49,161 nucleotides of DNA from Anoxybacteroides rupiense (GCF_014196195.1 NZ_JACIDF010000016.1:1-49161); one strand, 5' to 3'. Shown: positions 27,144 to 35,844, numbered from the stretch's first letter. Program-made: numbers and translations. Notes: generated by a model not told the origin, from the letters alone.

Positions 27144-27640
27144 GGTGACACCACGATACGCCGATCTTGTTCTCCTTGCTCAAACACCGTACCATCGTGT
27201 TTATATTTTTTCAAAATAAAATGTGTTGTCGTGGAAATGACTGATTCTAGAGTCGATAATTTCTCTGAAACAAAATGAGCCACCTCCGACATCGAGCGTC
27301 CCTCAATAACAACAGATAAATCGTACGCTCCTGACATTAAATACACCGACTTAACCTCTGGAAAGCGATAAATCCGTTCCGCAACTTCGTCGAATCCAAC
27401 GCCGCGCTTCGGTGTCACTTTGACATCAATCATCGCCGTTACCCCCTCATGCCCATCAATTTTCCTCCAATCAACAATAGCGGCGTATTGAACAATGACT
27501 TTTTTCTCCTCAAGCTTTTCTAAAATCGCTGCTGCTTCTTCTGTTGTTAATGAGGCCATCTTTGCCAATGTCTCCAGCGGCAAACGGGCATTTTTTTCGA
27601 GTATTTCCACGATTTCCAGTTCTTTTTCCGTCAATTTCAT
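27140..27640 (-). CDS. alaR: Lrp/AsnC-family activator of alaT
   Basis: This protein of about 166 residues has an N-terminal winged helix (KELEIVEILEKNARLPLETLAKMASLTTEEA) and a C-terminal RAM/ACT domain (VTPKRGVGFDEVAERIYRFPEVKSVYLMSGAYDLSVVIEG). In B. subtilis AlaR activates the alaR-alaT operon for alanine synthesis. The G-run upstream favours the second ATG (27640) over the first (27643). Confidence 0.92.
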   Translation of the reverse strand: MKLTEKELEIVEILEKNARLPLETLAKMASLTTEEAAAILEKLEEKKVIVQYAAIVDWRKIDGHEGVTAMIDVKVTPKRGVGFDEVAERIYRFPEVKSVYLMSGAYDLSVVIEGRSMSEVAHFVSEKLSTLESVISTTTHFILKKYKHDGTVFEQGEQDRRIVVSP

Positions 27641-27721
27641 CATGAATCCCCCCTATAGAGAATTTTCACACAATTCATGATCATTTGCACGAAAAATTTT
27701 TGATAGAAGCAGCAAAAATAA

Positions 27722-27762
27722 GCAAAGCGATCCGCAGCCGTTCATCTGCGCGATCGCTTTGC
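27722..27762 (-). terminator. Terminator of yugE
   Basis: GCAAAGCGATC (27722-27732) pairs with GATCGCTTTGC (27752-27762). On the minus strand it is followed by TTATTTTTGC. Confidence 0.7.
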
Positions 27763-27824
27763 CCCATTGACGTTTTTCATGGCGCTCATCCATGTTTTTA
27801 TCAGCCAAAAGCGAGAATCGATTA

Positions 27825-28088
27825 TCATGACAGCGAGCATTCTGCTCCATGCTTGACCACTAATAAAGCTTCCGCTAATTTCATGCAGTTGCTGAAAGGA
27901 ATTAGCTGTTCAAAAGAGAATTCATAAATGGATTGGATTTTTTTAGCAAGCGTATAAGCATCATGGCATTCATGAACAGCTTGAATCACATCTACCGCCT
28001 CCGTTTCATAGGCTTCTACTCCGTAGCCAAACGGGTCCCAGCGCTGAATCATCTCAAGCAATGTTTGATTGGTTTTCGCTGCATTCAT
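27825..28088 (-). CDS. yugE: DUF1871 protein YugE
   Basis: This small 87-residue protein has the DUF1871 signature MIQRWDPFGYGVEAYETEAVDVIQAVHE and IQSIYEFSFEQLIP, very close to B. subtilis YugE. The function is unknown. AAGGCGG lies eight bases before the ATG. In B. subtilis yugF lies between alaR and yugE; here it is absent. Confidence 0.9.
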   Translation of the reverse strand: MNAAKTNQTLLEMIQRWDPFGYGVEAYETEAVDVIQAVHECHDAYTLAKKIQSIYEFSFEQLIPFSNCMKLAEALLVVKHGAECSLS

Positions 28089-28286
28089 CGCATGATCCGC
28101 CTTTCCTTATGAGATGATAAACCAATTATAATCGATCACACGAAGCAAAATAAAGCGGTGGATGGAGCCTTTCTTTTAGCGTGGGCATCGCGGCTTTTTT
28201 GGAGGCTCTTTCTCAATCAGAAAAAAATAAGCCATGATGGTCATCCTTCGCTCAGTGATTATTTTGCAAGAAAGGGGTTATTTACC

Positions 28287-29453
28287 ATGTATTCATTTGA
28301 CGATATGATCGAGCGGCGGCACACCCACTCGGTAAAATGGGATGAAGCAGAACAAATATTCGGGGTTCCAGACGTATTGCCAATGTGGGTAGCGGATATG
28401 GATTTTCAAGCTCCTCCTCCTGTCATCAAAGCGCTCACTGACCGTTTGGAGCATGGGGTATTTGGTTACACTGCCATCCCTCACTCGTTAAAAGAAGCAC
28501 TCGCAGAATGGCTGAAAAACCGACATCAATGGACGATTGAGACAAATTGGATCTCATTTTCTGCTGGTGTTGTTCCAGCGCTAGCAACATGTATCGAAGC
28601 TTTCACTTCCCCAAATGATGCGATTGTGGTTTTCACGCCAGTATATCCTCCTTTATTTCAACTTGTACAAAAAAATGGGCGAAAACTGTTCAAAAGTCCC
28701 CTTCTTCTGACTGAGGGTGGATATCAAATCAACTGGGACGATATTAAGGAAAAGTTAAAAGGGGCCAAAATGCTGCTTTTATGCAGCCCTCATAATCCTG
28801 GGGGACGAGTATGGACCAGAAAAGAATTGGAGACTCTAGGATCTCTCTGCTTAGAAAATAACGTGATCGTTGTATCCGATGAAATTCATGCGGATTTAAC
28901 ATTTTCGCCATTTCGTCACACTCCGTTCGCTTCCATAAACGAAGCCTTCGCCAGCATAAGCGTGACATGCTTGGCACCGACGAAAACATTCAATTTGGCT
29001 GGCTTGCAATCAGCGAGTGTGATTATTCCAAATCGCGATTTAAAAAAACAATTCGATCAAGTTCAGCATCGGCGCGGCTTTTTTACACTTAACACATTCG
29101 CCACTGTTGGAGCGGAAGCCGCCTACCGTTATGGAGGTCCGTGGCTTGATGCACTATTGGAATATTTAAAAACCAATATAGACCGTACATGCACGTTTAT
29201 TCACAATTCTTTCTCAGGCGTACAAGCCGTTCGTCCAGAAGCAACATACCTTATCTGGATCGATTGTCGCGGCCTTGGAATAACAGAAACGGAGCTTAAG
29301 CAGCGGCTTCTCCATAAAGGGAGAATTGCTGTGGAAATGGGCAGCAAATTCGGTGATGAAGGACGTGGATTTATCCGTCTTAACATCGCCTGCACAAAAC
29401 AAACGCTTGAAAATGCCTTCGAACGACTTCGGGACGCTTTCGAGGGACTGTAA
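28287..29453 (+). CDS. patB: Cystathionine beta-lyase (MalY/PatB type)
   Basis: This 388-residue PLP enzyme cleaves C-S bonds of cystathionine and related thioethers. It has PMWVADMDFQAPPPV near the start, LLCSPHNPGGRVWTRKEL, VVSDEIHADLTF, and the PLP lysine in CLAPTKTFNLAGLQ. The C-terminal GRGFIRLNIACT is also typical of the subgroup. The frame extends 43 codons upstream, but GAAAGGGG nine bases before the ATG at 28287 and the MYSFD start define the gene. It keeps its place next to yugE. Confidence 0.94.
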   Translation: MYSFDDMIERRHTHSVKWDEAEQIFGVPDVLPMWVADMDFQAPPPVIKALTDRLEHGVFGYTAIPHSLKEALAEWLKNRHQWTIETNWISFSAGVVPALATCIEAFTSPNDAIVVFTPVYPPLFQLVQKNGRKLFKSPLLLTEGGYQINWDDIKEKLKGAKMLLLCSPHNPGGRVWTRKELETLGSLCLENNVIVVSDEIHADLTFSPFRHTPFASINEAFASISVTCLAPTKTFNLAGLQSASVIIPNRDLKKQFDQVQHRRGFFTLNTFATVGAEAAYRYGGPWLDALLEYLKTNIDRTCTFIHNSFSGVQAVRPEATYLIWIDCRGLGITETELKQRLLHKGRIAVEMGSKFGDEGRGFIRLNIACTKQTLENAFERLRDAFEGL

Positions 29454-29523
29454 GCCTATTTTTCTGCTTTGAAACTCAAAAACCTTGACGAGCAATAGCT
29501 TGGATTGAAAGGATGGGATATAG

Positions 29524-29732
29524 ATGAAAACGATGGTCATAACAGAGTTTGGTCCGCCGGAAGTCATGAAGTATACGGATATACAGAAGCCAGACATTTC
29601 ACCTAGCTTTTAGCAACTGGACAGCTAAAAATGAAAATCGGAAAACCATTTATGCGTAAAGAAGCGATCGAAGCGCACCATTAGCTCGAAAGCAGAAGTA
29701 GCGTCGGAAAGATTTTATGGACGATTCGATAA
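29524..29732 (+). pseudogene. Remnant of a zinc-type quinone oxidoreductase / MDR gene
   Basis: The plus strand reads MKTMVITEFGPPEVMKYTD and ends at a TAG after 29 codons. From 29610, in another frame, it reads LATGQLKMKIGKPFMRKEAIEAHH, a stop, then LESRSSVGKILW. These are the N- and C-terminal ends of a medium-chain dehydrogenase/reductase of about 320 residues. The middle is deleted, the frame is shifted and a glutamine codon has become a stop. AAAGG still precedes the ATG. The remnant ends against a hairpin at 29738. Confidence 0.8.
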
Positions 29733-29737
29733 ACCTC

Positions 29738-29764
29738 CCCACCTCCACTTCGCTTAGAGGTGGG
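29738..29764. repeat. Solo hairpin resembling an IS605 end
   Basis: CCCACCTC (29738-29745) and GAGGTGGG (29757-29764) are followed by AGACTTCTCGATGG. The complete element's left-end hairpin at 18418-18466 is likewise followed by GAGACTTCT. This suggests a solo end or a small palindrome-associated derivative mobilised by TnpA. Confidence 0.55.
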
Positions 29765-29869
29765 AGACTTCTCGATGGATGGTGTTAGAATGCGAAAAAT
29801 ATGAAAAGATTAAACATAACACTTGATTTCTATAACAATGAAAAAACTTGCAAAGAAATCCTCTATTCT

Positions 29870-30385
29870 TTATCGTTTGATCTCGCCACAGGCAATTCGA
29901 TCTCCCGCATCTCCCGCCGGCTGAGTCATTCCATCATCTTGGCCTGCATGAATCACTAGAGCGGTGCCTGCTTTGGTTAGTAATGTCTCCTTACCTTCCT
30001 TTAGTGTCACCTGCGGGGCCATCAATTCCGTTTTTACAGTTCCGTCCTCTTTCACAATAATGTTGGGCAAATCACCGGCATGCGCTCCTTCTGGATGAAG
30101 TAAACCATGCTTTTTCTCATCAGGATTATAATGGCTGCCAGCTGACTGAAAGTCTGGTTTTTTACAGCTGGCTTTTTCATGAATATGAATTGCATGCGTC
30201 CCCGGAGGAAGCCCCTCCAAATCTAATGAAATTTTGACCCCTCTCGGCTGCTCGGATAGCTTCGCCGTCCCCAATACTTCGCCTGCACGATTCACCATTT
30301 TGACATTGAGCTTTGTTGGTGCAGACTGCTTGCAGCCGCTGGCAAGCACAAGTATAGCCAATAACACATATAATCTTTTAAACAC
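29870..30385 (-). CDS. sodC: Cu/Zn superoxide dismutase lipoprotein
   Basis: This 171-residue protein detoxifies superoxide at the outer membrane face. It has a lipoprotein signal peptide with the lipobox LASGC (Cys18) and a Cu/Zn SOD domain. Copper ligands are in [16 protein letters not shown] and VIHAGQDD. Zinc ligands are in [16 protein letters not shown]. All expected ligands appear to be present. It resembles B. subtilis YojM. GTG at 30385 follows GGGAGGG closely. It occupies part of the place where kinB-kapB would be in B. subtilis. Confidence 0.93.
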   Translation of the reverse strand: MFKRLYVLLAILVLASGCKQSAPTKLNVKMVNRAGEVLGTAKLSEQPRGVKISLDLEGLPPGTHAIHIHEKASCKKPDFQSAGSHYNPDEKKHGLLHPEGAHAGDLPNIIVKEDGTVKTELMAPQVTLKEGKETLLTKAGTALVIHAGQDDGMTQPAGDAGDRIACGEIKR

Positions 30386-30444
30386 AAAATCCCTCCCGCC
30401 TCTTTTTTCATGCAGTATTTCCAGACGAAAGGGAATTTAAACGA

Positions 30445-30654
30445 TTATTTGTCATCTTGAATAATGTTTTCTCTTCTGAGCTGCTCTTCAAATTGCTTCG
30501 CTTTTTCTTCCTGATATTTTGAAATTTTAATAATAAGCCGCATCGTTAAAAGAGCAGCGATTAAAAATAAAGTACACGTAATAGCCGCTGGAATGTATTC
30601 ACGCTTGTCTTCTGGAAAATATAAAAATAAGTTAAGGATATATGGAATCATCAT
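30445..30654 (-). CDS. Small membrane protein
   Basis: I do not recognise this 69-residue protein. It has a hydrophobic N-terminus (IPYILNLFLYF), one clear membrane helix (about 22-46) and a charged, glutamate-rich cytoplasmic tail. GAGG lies eight bases before the first of two ATGs. It lies between sodC and kapD on the same strand. Confidence 0.6.
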   Translation of the reverse strand: MMIPYILNLFLYFPEDKREYIPAAITCTLFLIAALLTMRLIIKISKYQEEKAKQFEEQLRRENIIQDDK

Positions 30655-30744
30655 TTCGTCAGCCTCTCATTCGATAAAATCTTGGCAAGATTGATTATAA
30701 CAAAAACAAACAAGCCAAACCACTGCACATGGTGACTTGGCCTA

Positions 30745-31371
30745 TTATAACGCAAATTTTTTTAGCAGCTGGCTAAAGTCTACACGCTCGCCAATCGTTG
30801 GCTGCTCTGGCTTCGCTAAATATTTTTTATCCTTCTCTACTAAATTAAAAATATTATAGGTAGTAAACGCATCATCTAGCGCACAATGCGCCTTTCCGAC
30901 TCCTTCTTTTCCATACTCTTGAACCGCTTTGCGCAGCCCAGTTTGATTGCGTTCTCCAAAAAACATTTTATATTCCATCGCTAAATCACGGTGTTCACCG
31001 GTAAACGGAAAAGGGAGATTGGCTTGCAAACAATTATGCCTTAGCACTTTCATATCCATGTTTCCCCAAGTAATAACGGTATTCGGGCATAAGCGGTCAT
31101 ATTCCTGCAACCAATGTACGAGCTCTTCAAAAGAAATTCCTTGATCCACTTGTTCCTGCGCAATGTTCAAAAATGACTTACATCGCTCCGTCAAAGTGGG
31201 AAAATGAACTGGCTTGACATAGGAAGAAAATTGGTCATAGACTTGGCCATTGATGACCGATACAAGGCCGGCTTCAATGATTTCTGGAAAAAAACCGCGC
31301 GGCTTTGTCTTGTTTTCAGGCATCGTGAATTCAAAATCAAGAAACAAATATTGATGGTCCTTCGCCTGCAT
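30745..31371 (-). CDS. kapD: DEDDh 3'-5' exonuclease-fold protein, KinA-pathway inhibitor
   Basis: This 208-residue protein has an exonuclease fold: FLDFEFT (Asp/Glu pair at about 11-13), NMDMKVLRHNC (about 105-115) and AHCALDDAFTT (His/Asp at about 168-174). In B. subtilis KapD inhibits the KinA route into sporulation. The frame begins at 31392, but AAAGGAGGG six bases before ATG 31371 sets the start. Its B. subtilis partners kinB and kapB are not in the window. Confidence 0.93.
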   Translation of the reverse strand: MQAKDHQYLFLDFEFTMPENKTKPRGFFPEIIEAGLVSVINGQVYDQFSSYVKPVHFPTLTERCKSFLNIAQEQVDQGISFEELVHWLQEYDRLCPNTVITWGNMDMKVLRHNCLQANLPFPFTGEHRDLAMEYKMFFGERNQTGLRKAVQEYGKEGVGKAHCALDDAFTTYNIFNLVEKDKKYLAKPEQPTIGERVDFSQLLKKFAL

Positions 31372-31588
31372 GATTGTCCCTCCTTTCTCCACACTCGTTC
31401 GCCATGATTCATCACTCGGACGATGATCGTACTTTTATTATATCATGAGATTCCATTCTTTTACTTATTTTTTCAGAAAATAAACAAAAAAGGGCGAACG
31501 TACGCCTCTAAAAATTTTTTGAGTCCCTATAAAGAAAAAGCTATAATAAACATTGGGGAATATACTGTCAAAGAAAGGGGAACCATCG

Positions 31589-32011
31589 TTGAAAAATGTC
31601 GTCATTCATAAAATCGTGACCTTGATTTTTACGGAGGAACAATTGAAAGCATATTGGGAAAAGAAAAAAACGGGTGTGCCATTTGTTTCGTTGACAAATG
31701 AGCAATATATGAAATTGGCTGAGGAAATGCTTCAGCATTCGTCTCATAGCCAGCTGCAGCAGCATTTGATCGACCAGGGCTGGCGAACAAAAGAAGAAGC
31801 CGAAGGACTTGTCGTGGCGGAAGACGATTCGCGCGAAGCGATTCATGTAGAGATGGTTGATACATCCATTCCGCAGCGCCCATCGCATAAGCTATTTATT
31901 GATCGCTTGACGGAAGTGCAATGCTCGAATTGCCAGTTTATGTTTTACACAAGAGACATTGAGAACTTATCCCCTTTGCTTTGCCCTTCCTGTGGACAAA
32001 CTATTCAATAA
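31589..32011 (+). CDS. Zinc-ribbon protein of unknown function
   Basis: I do not recognise this protein of about 140 residues. It starts KNVVIHKIVTLIFTEEQLKAYW, has a helical middle region, and ends with a zinc ribbon made of CSNC and CPSC separated by 18 residues. No membrane helix is present. The start is probably a TTG at 31589, eight bases after AAAGGGG; the ATG at 31553 has no good site. It is 14 bases upstream of an ArsB/NhaD transporter gene and is probably co-transcribed with it. Confidence 0.72.
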   Translation: MKNVVIHKIVTLIFTEEQLKAYWEKKKTGVPFVSLTNEQYMKLAEEMLQHSSHSQLQQHLIDQGWRTKEEAEGLVVAEDDSREAIHVEMVDTSIPQRPSHKLFIDRLTEVQCSNCQFMFYTRDIENLSPLLCPSCGQTIQ

Positions 32012-32025
32012 AGAGGTGAAAACCA

Positions 32026-33354
32026 TTGCATGACACAGTAGCAGCAGAAGTTTCAAATGTGCAATATTATGCAGCAATCGCTATTTTTTTAGTCACCTAT
32101 GCCATCATTATTTCAGAAAAAATCAATCGCGCGGTGATTGCCCTTCTTGGAGCCGCACTCATGGTGATTTTTGGAATTGTTGATTTGCATAAAGCCTTTA
32201 CTCATCACATTGAGTGGGAAACCATTACATTATTAATCGGAATGATGATTCTTGTGAACATTACCAGCAAATCCGGCTTTTTTCAGTATGTAGCCATTAA
32301 GGCCGCTAAAGCCGCTAAAGGTAATCCCGGCCGCATTTTAGTGATGTTATCTTTGCTGACAGCTGTATTATCAGCTTTTCTTGATAATGTCACAACCGTC
32401 TTGCTTATCGTCCCGGTGACGTTCTCAATTACGCGTATCCTTCGCGTGAACCCAGTTCCTTATTTAATCTCTGAGGTGCTTTCCTCAAATATCGGCGGTA
32501 CCGCTACTCTGATCGGCGATCCCCCCAACATTATGATTGGCTCAGCAAATAAACATCTAGATTTTAACGATTTTTTAACGAATTTGGCTCCCATCATCGT
32601 CATTATTATGCTTGTAACGGTGGCTATCTTATTTTTGATTTATCGACGCCAGTTAAAATCCGATCAAAAATTAATTGAGCAATTAATGGAACTGAATGAG
32701 AGCGATTACATTAAAGATAGCGTCTTGTTAAAAAAGTCCGTCACCGTCTTAGTGCTAACGATTTTGGGATTTATTCTCCACTCTTCTATTCATGTCGATG
32801 CAGCGGTGATTGCAATGACTGGCGCGACGATTCTCATGGTGATTGGAGTGCAAGAGCATGAGATGGAAGATATCTTTTCTTCAGTAGAATGGGTGACGAT
32901 CTTTTTCTTTGCTGGGTTATTTACATTAGTAGGAGGGCTTGTCGATATCGGTTTGATTAAAAGTCTCGCTGAAAAAGCATTGGATGTGACAGGAGGCAAT
33001 ATTTCAGTCGCTGCCTATTTTATTCTTTGGGTTTCAGGAATCGCCTCAGCAACTATTGATAATATCCCGTTTGTCGCCACGATGATTCCGCTGATTAAAG
33101 ATATGGCAACAGGAATGGGATTGTCGCCTGATGCTCCGCAAATTGATGTTTTATGGTGGGCGTTAGCGCTCGGAGCCTGCTTAGGAGGAAACGGCACTCT
33201 CATCGGTGCCTCGGCTAATGTTATTGTCGCTGGCATCGCTTCACGAGAAGGACATGGATTCAGCTATATGGATTTTTTGAAAATCGGTGCTCCTTTAACG
33301 CTGATCACTTTGCTTCTATCACATTTGTATTTATTTTTGCGCTATCTAATGTAG
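32026..33354 (+). CDS. ArsB/NhaD-family ion transporter
   Basis: This 442-residue protein has about 11-12 membrane helices of the ion-transporter superfamily. It has LIGMMILVNITSKSGFFQYVAI, FLDNVTTVLLIVPVT, SNIGGTATLIGDPPNIMIG and GGNGTLIGASANVIVAG; the two N-x-G/T-x-I-G-x repeats are typical of NhaD/ArsB carriers. It may exchange Na+ for H+ or move an oxyanion; the substrate is not decided by sequence. Start is TTG at 32026, seven bases after GAGGTGA. A terminator follows directly. Confidence 0.88.
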   Translation: MHDTVAAEVSNVQYYAAIAIFLVTYAIIISEKINRAVIALLGAALMVIFGIVDLHKAFTHHIEWETITLLIGMMILVNITSKSGFFQYVAIKAAKAAKGNPGRILVMLSLLTAVLSAFLDNVTTVLLIVPVTFSITRILRVNPVPYLISEVLSSNIGGTATLIGDPPNIMIGSANKHLDFNDFLTNLAPIIVIIMLVTVAILFLIYRRQLKSDQKLIEQLMELNESDYIKDSVLLKKSVTVLVLTILGFILHSSIHVDAAVIAMTGATILMVIGVQEHEMEDIFSSVEWVTIFFFAGLFTLVGGLVDIGLIKSLAEKALDVTGGNISVAAYFILWVSGIASATIDNIPFVATMIPLIKDMATGMGLSPDAPQIDVLWWALALGACLGGNGTLIGASANVIVAGIASREGHGFSYMDFLKIGAPLTLITLLLSHLYLFLRYLM

Positions 33355-33357
33355 TAA

Positions 33358-33392
33358 AAAAGAGCGAGTTCATGCTAATGACTCGCTCTTTT
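33358..33392 (+). terminator. Terminator of the zinc-ribbon/transporter operon
   Basis: AAAAGAGCGAGT (33358-33369) pairs with ACTCGCTCTTTT (33381-33392). Confidence 0.85.
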
Positions 33393-33731
33393 CTGTTTCA
33401 TGCTCATGATGTATAGTGAGCCTTCCCACATACACTCGGTTAAGAGGGGGAGAGGGTCGTCTAGCATGCCCTATTGCTGCCAACTAACCATCGGACTGCG
33501 TTGGAACGTATTTTAGTTTTTGAGATACTTAAGAAGCCAAACATCTCAGATTGTAAATAAAATCCATTTTTTTCTTTAACCATCACTTTAAGCATCCATT
33601 CATTTCCCTCAGATTGTCTTGAAAACACTTGTCAGATAAGGAACAAAGCTAAGAATTGAATCAAGACGTTCATAAGCGGACGAACAAAACAAGTGATGCA
33701 ACATGAAAGCATTTGTCAACAGTCTGATGTT
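33393..33731. other. Intergenic region with dispersed repeat
   Basis: About 340 bases without a recognisable gene. The right end holds one copy of a motif shared with 36750-36813 and 39775-39848. Confidence 0.5.
33681..33729. repeat. Dispersed intergenic motif, copy 1
   Basis: The segment contains GATGCAACATGAAAGCATTTG followed by TCAACAGTCTGATG. It aligns with two other intergenic copies around GAYGCAGGATGGAAGCATTT and AACARTCTGAAG. This copy stops right at the end of a small minus-strand gene. Confidence 0.55.
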
Positions 33732-33887
33732 TTATTCATGATCGAGTTGCTTTCGTCCAACCTCTTGTGCATCCCGTAAATCATAATCGCTTCCTTCATC
33801 ATCTGAACTTACATGGATGAGATCCTCACGAGCACCTTGTTGGCTTGCCCTCTCAATATGGCTTCTATCTTTCTCCGGTTTCACCAT
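33732..33887 (-). CDS. Small charged hypothetical protein
   Basis: This protein of about 51 residues begins MVKPEKDRSHIERASQQGAR and is rich in acidic and basic residues, including SSDDEGSDYDLRDAQEV. It has no hydrophobic segment. GGGGGG lies four bases before the ATG at 33887. It resembles small conserved Bacillaceae proteins of unknown function, but I cannot name the family. Confidence 0.5.
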   Translation of the reverse strand: MVKPEKDRSHIERASQQGAREDLIHVSSDDEGSDYDLRDAQEVGRKQLDHE

Positions 33888-34123
33888 CAATCCCCCCATA
33901 TTCTCGCTATTGAAGCATTTATAGTAACCCATGGTAATGATACTGAATCAGCATCTATACAAAAGTAAGCAAACCATGATCTCGTTGCGGCGGCACGCTT
34001 TCACGCGAGTGAGGCAAGCCACCGATTTGCATCTAACCGGTAGACTGTACAGATACTATTTGTTCCATTTTTCATTTGTATTTATATATTTTCTAAAAAC
34101 GACCGCATTATTCAAAAAATTAA

Positions 34124-34152
34124 TTGACAGTCAAGCAATTGTTCGATACGAT
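34124..34152 (+). promoter_or_regulatory. Promoter of bioY
   Basis: TTGACA (34124-34129), a 17-base spacer and TACGAT (34147-34152) lie just before the BirA-like operator. Confidence 0.75.
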
Positions 34153-34153
34153 T

Positions 34154-34184
34154 TTGTTAACCAAATAAACAAGGAGGTTCACAT
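34154..34184 (+). promoter_or_regulatory. BirA-like (biotin) operator of bioY
   Basis: TTGTTAACC (34154-34162), 13 bases, then GGTTCACAT (34176-34184). This resembles the Firmicute BirA box TTGTTAACC...GGTTAACAA with mismatches in the right half. It covers the expected start of transcription and the ribosome binding site, so bound BirA with biotinyl-AMP would block expression. Confidence 0.65.
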
Positions 34185-34790
34185 ATGACATCAAAACCGT
34201 CATTCCGTGCACTTGATATGACATTAATCGCCATGTTCGCAGCCTTAATGGCCATTGGAGCCAATATTACTTCTTGGGCACCATTTTTAGTCATTGGCGG
34301 AGTACCGATTACATTGCAAACGTTTTTTTGTTTGTTTGCCGGTGCTGTTTTAGGACGGCGCCTCGGCGCCTTTGCCATGATTGTATATATGCTCGTCGGT
34401 TTAGTCGGCGCACCTGTATTCGCCCAATTTTCTGGTGGATTCAGCATGGTTGTCCGTCCGACATTCGGCTTTATTCTATCCTATATTTTAGCAGCATATA
34501 TCACTGGTTGGATCGTCGAAAAAGGCACCCCGTCTCCTTCTGTCGTTCGTTTTGTTGTCGCTGCACTCATCGGAATGATCATCAATTATGTAATCGGTAC
34601 AAATTGGATGTTTTTAGCGTATAAATATTGGGGACAAGCTCCAGAAGGATTCTCTTATAGCATGGCATGGGCCTGGATGCTCGTACCTCTGCCAAAGGAT
34701 ATTATATTATCCATCGTCGCCGGCGTAATATCGCCTCGAATTTATGCCTCTCTTCGCAAATCGTTCGCAGCCAATCGACATGCAGCATAA
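34185..34790 (+). CDS. bioY: Biotin ECF transporter S component BioY
   Basis: BioY is the biotin-binding membrane subunit of an energy-coupling-factor importer. This 201-residue protein has about six helices and the signatures GGVPITLQTFFCLFAGAVLG, YMLVGLVGAPVFAQFSGG and RPTFGFILSYILAAYITGW. AAGGAGG precedes the ATG and lies within the BirA-like operator. The ATP-binding partners are elsewhere. A strong terminator, shared with the convergent phosphate operon, follows. Confidence 0.95.
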   Translation: MTSKPSFRALDMTLIAMFAALMAIGANITSWAPFLVIGGVPITLQTFFCLFAGAVLGRRLGAFAMIVYMLVGLVGAPVFAQFSGGFSMVVRPTFGFILSYILAAYITGWIVEKGTPSPSVVRFVVAALIGMIINYVIGTNWMFLAYKYWGQAPEGFSYSMAWAWMLVPLPKDIILSIVAGVISPRIYASLRKSFAANRHAA

Positions 34791-34797
34791 TTGAAAA

Positions 34798-34828
34798 AAC
34801 CGGGCGTTGATTTTACGCCCGGTTTTTC
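34798..34828. terminator. Bidirectional terminator between bioY and the phosphate transporter
   Basis: AACCGGGCGT (from 34798) pairs with ACGCCCGGTT (34815-34824), with A/T-runs on both sides suited to both directions. Confidence 0.85.
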
Positions 34829-35827
34829 TTATAAGAATAATTTAAATAATTGATAAACAAATCCAGAAATCAGCGCTGAAACAGGCAGAGTGATAATCCA
34901 TGTGAGCACAATGCGCTGTGCGACTCCCCATTTTACACCTTTCACACGCTGTGCCGCACCAACCCCCATAACAGCAGAAGAAATGACGTGAGTCGTACTC
35001 ACCGGCAATTTAAATGTCGTTGCCGCAAAAATAATAAGGGCAGAAGAAAGGTCAGCTGCCGCCCCGTTGACAGGACGAATTTTCATAATCTTTCCGCCAA
35101 CGGTTTTAATGATTTTCCAGCCGCCAACGGAGGTTCCAAGCCCCATGGCAATGGCTGCTGAGAAACGCACCCACTCTGGAATGTCAGTGGAGTGATGATA
35201 ATTTCCAGCAATTAATGCCATCGTAATAATCCCCATCGCTTTTTGCGCATCATTCGTCCCATGTGTATAAGCCTGCATCGCTGCCGTCAACACTTGAAAC
35301 ATGCGAAATCCCTTGGTCGTTTTGGAGAGGTTGGCGTTTTTAAACGTTATTCGGAATAAATTCATCATAATAAATCCTACGCCAAATGCAAGAAACGGAG
35401 AAAGGATAAGGGATTGTAAAATTTTCAAAAATCCTTCGTAGTTCAAAACGTCAAAACCGGCTGCTGAGATAGCAGCTCCGGCAACAGCCCCAATAATCGC
35501 ATGAGAAGAGCTGCTTGGAATTCCGTAATACCATGTAATTAAGTTCCAAGCAATCGCTGCTGTCAGCGCTGCTAAAATAACAACGGAACCATTCTCTAAG
35601 GCAAACGGGTCAACAATATCTTTCGTAATCGTTTTAGCAACCCCTGTAAAAGTTAAAGCACCGATTAGGTTCATCGTCGCTGCTAAAATAATCGCTTGAC
35701 GCGGCGTCAGTGCTCTTGTCGAAACTGATGTTGCAATCGCATTCGCTGTGTCGTGAAAGCCATTAATAAAGTCAAAAGCTAACGCAAAGATGACAACTAA
35801 AGCTGTAAGTATGAACACCGTATCCAT
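34829..35827 (-). CDS. pit: Low-affinity inorganic phosphate transporter (PiT family)
   Basis: This 332-residue protein has about ten helices and the PiT signatures FDFINGFHDTANAIATSVSTRALTP near the N-terminus and GTNDAQKAMGI in the middle. It imports phosphate, probably as a metal-phosphate complex with H+ symport. It is 17 bases downstream of a DUF47 gene, the usual pairing. A Pho-box-like array lies upstream of the operon. Confidence 0.95.
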   Translation of the reverse strand: MDTVFILTALVVIFALAFDFINGFHDTANAIATSVSTRALTPRQAIILAATMNLIGALTFTGVAKTITKDIVDPFALENGSVVILAALTAAIAWNLITWYYGIPSSSSHAIIGAVAGAAISAAGFDVLNYEGFLKILQSLILSPFLAFGVGFIMMNLFRITFKNANLSKTTKGFRMFQVLTAAMQAYTHGTNDAQKAMGIITMALIAGNYHHSTDIPEWVRFSAAIAMGLGTSVGGWKIIKTVGGKIMKIRPVNGAAADLSSALIIFAATTFKLPVSTTHVISSAVMGVGAAQRVKGVKWGVAQRIVLTWIITLPVSALISGFVYQLFKLFL

Positions 35828-35844
35828 AAAAGAGCAATCTCCTT

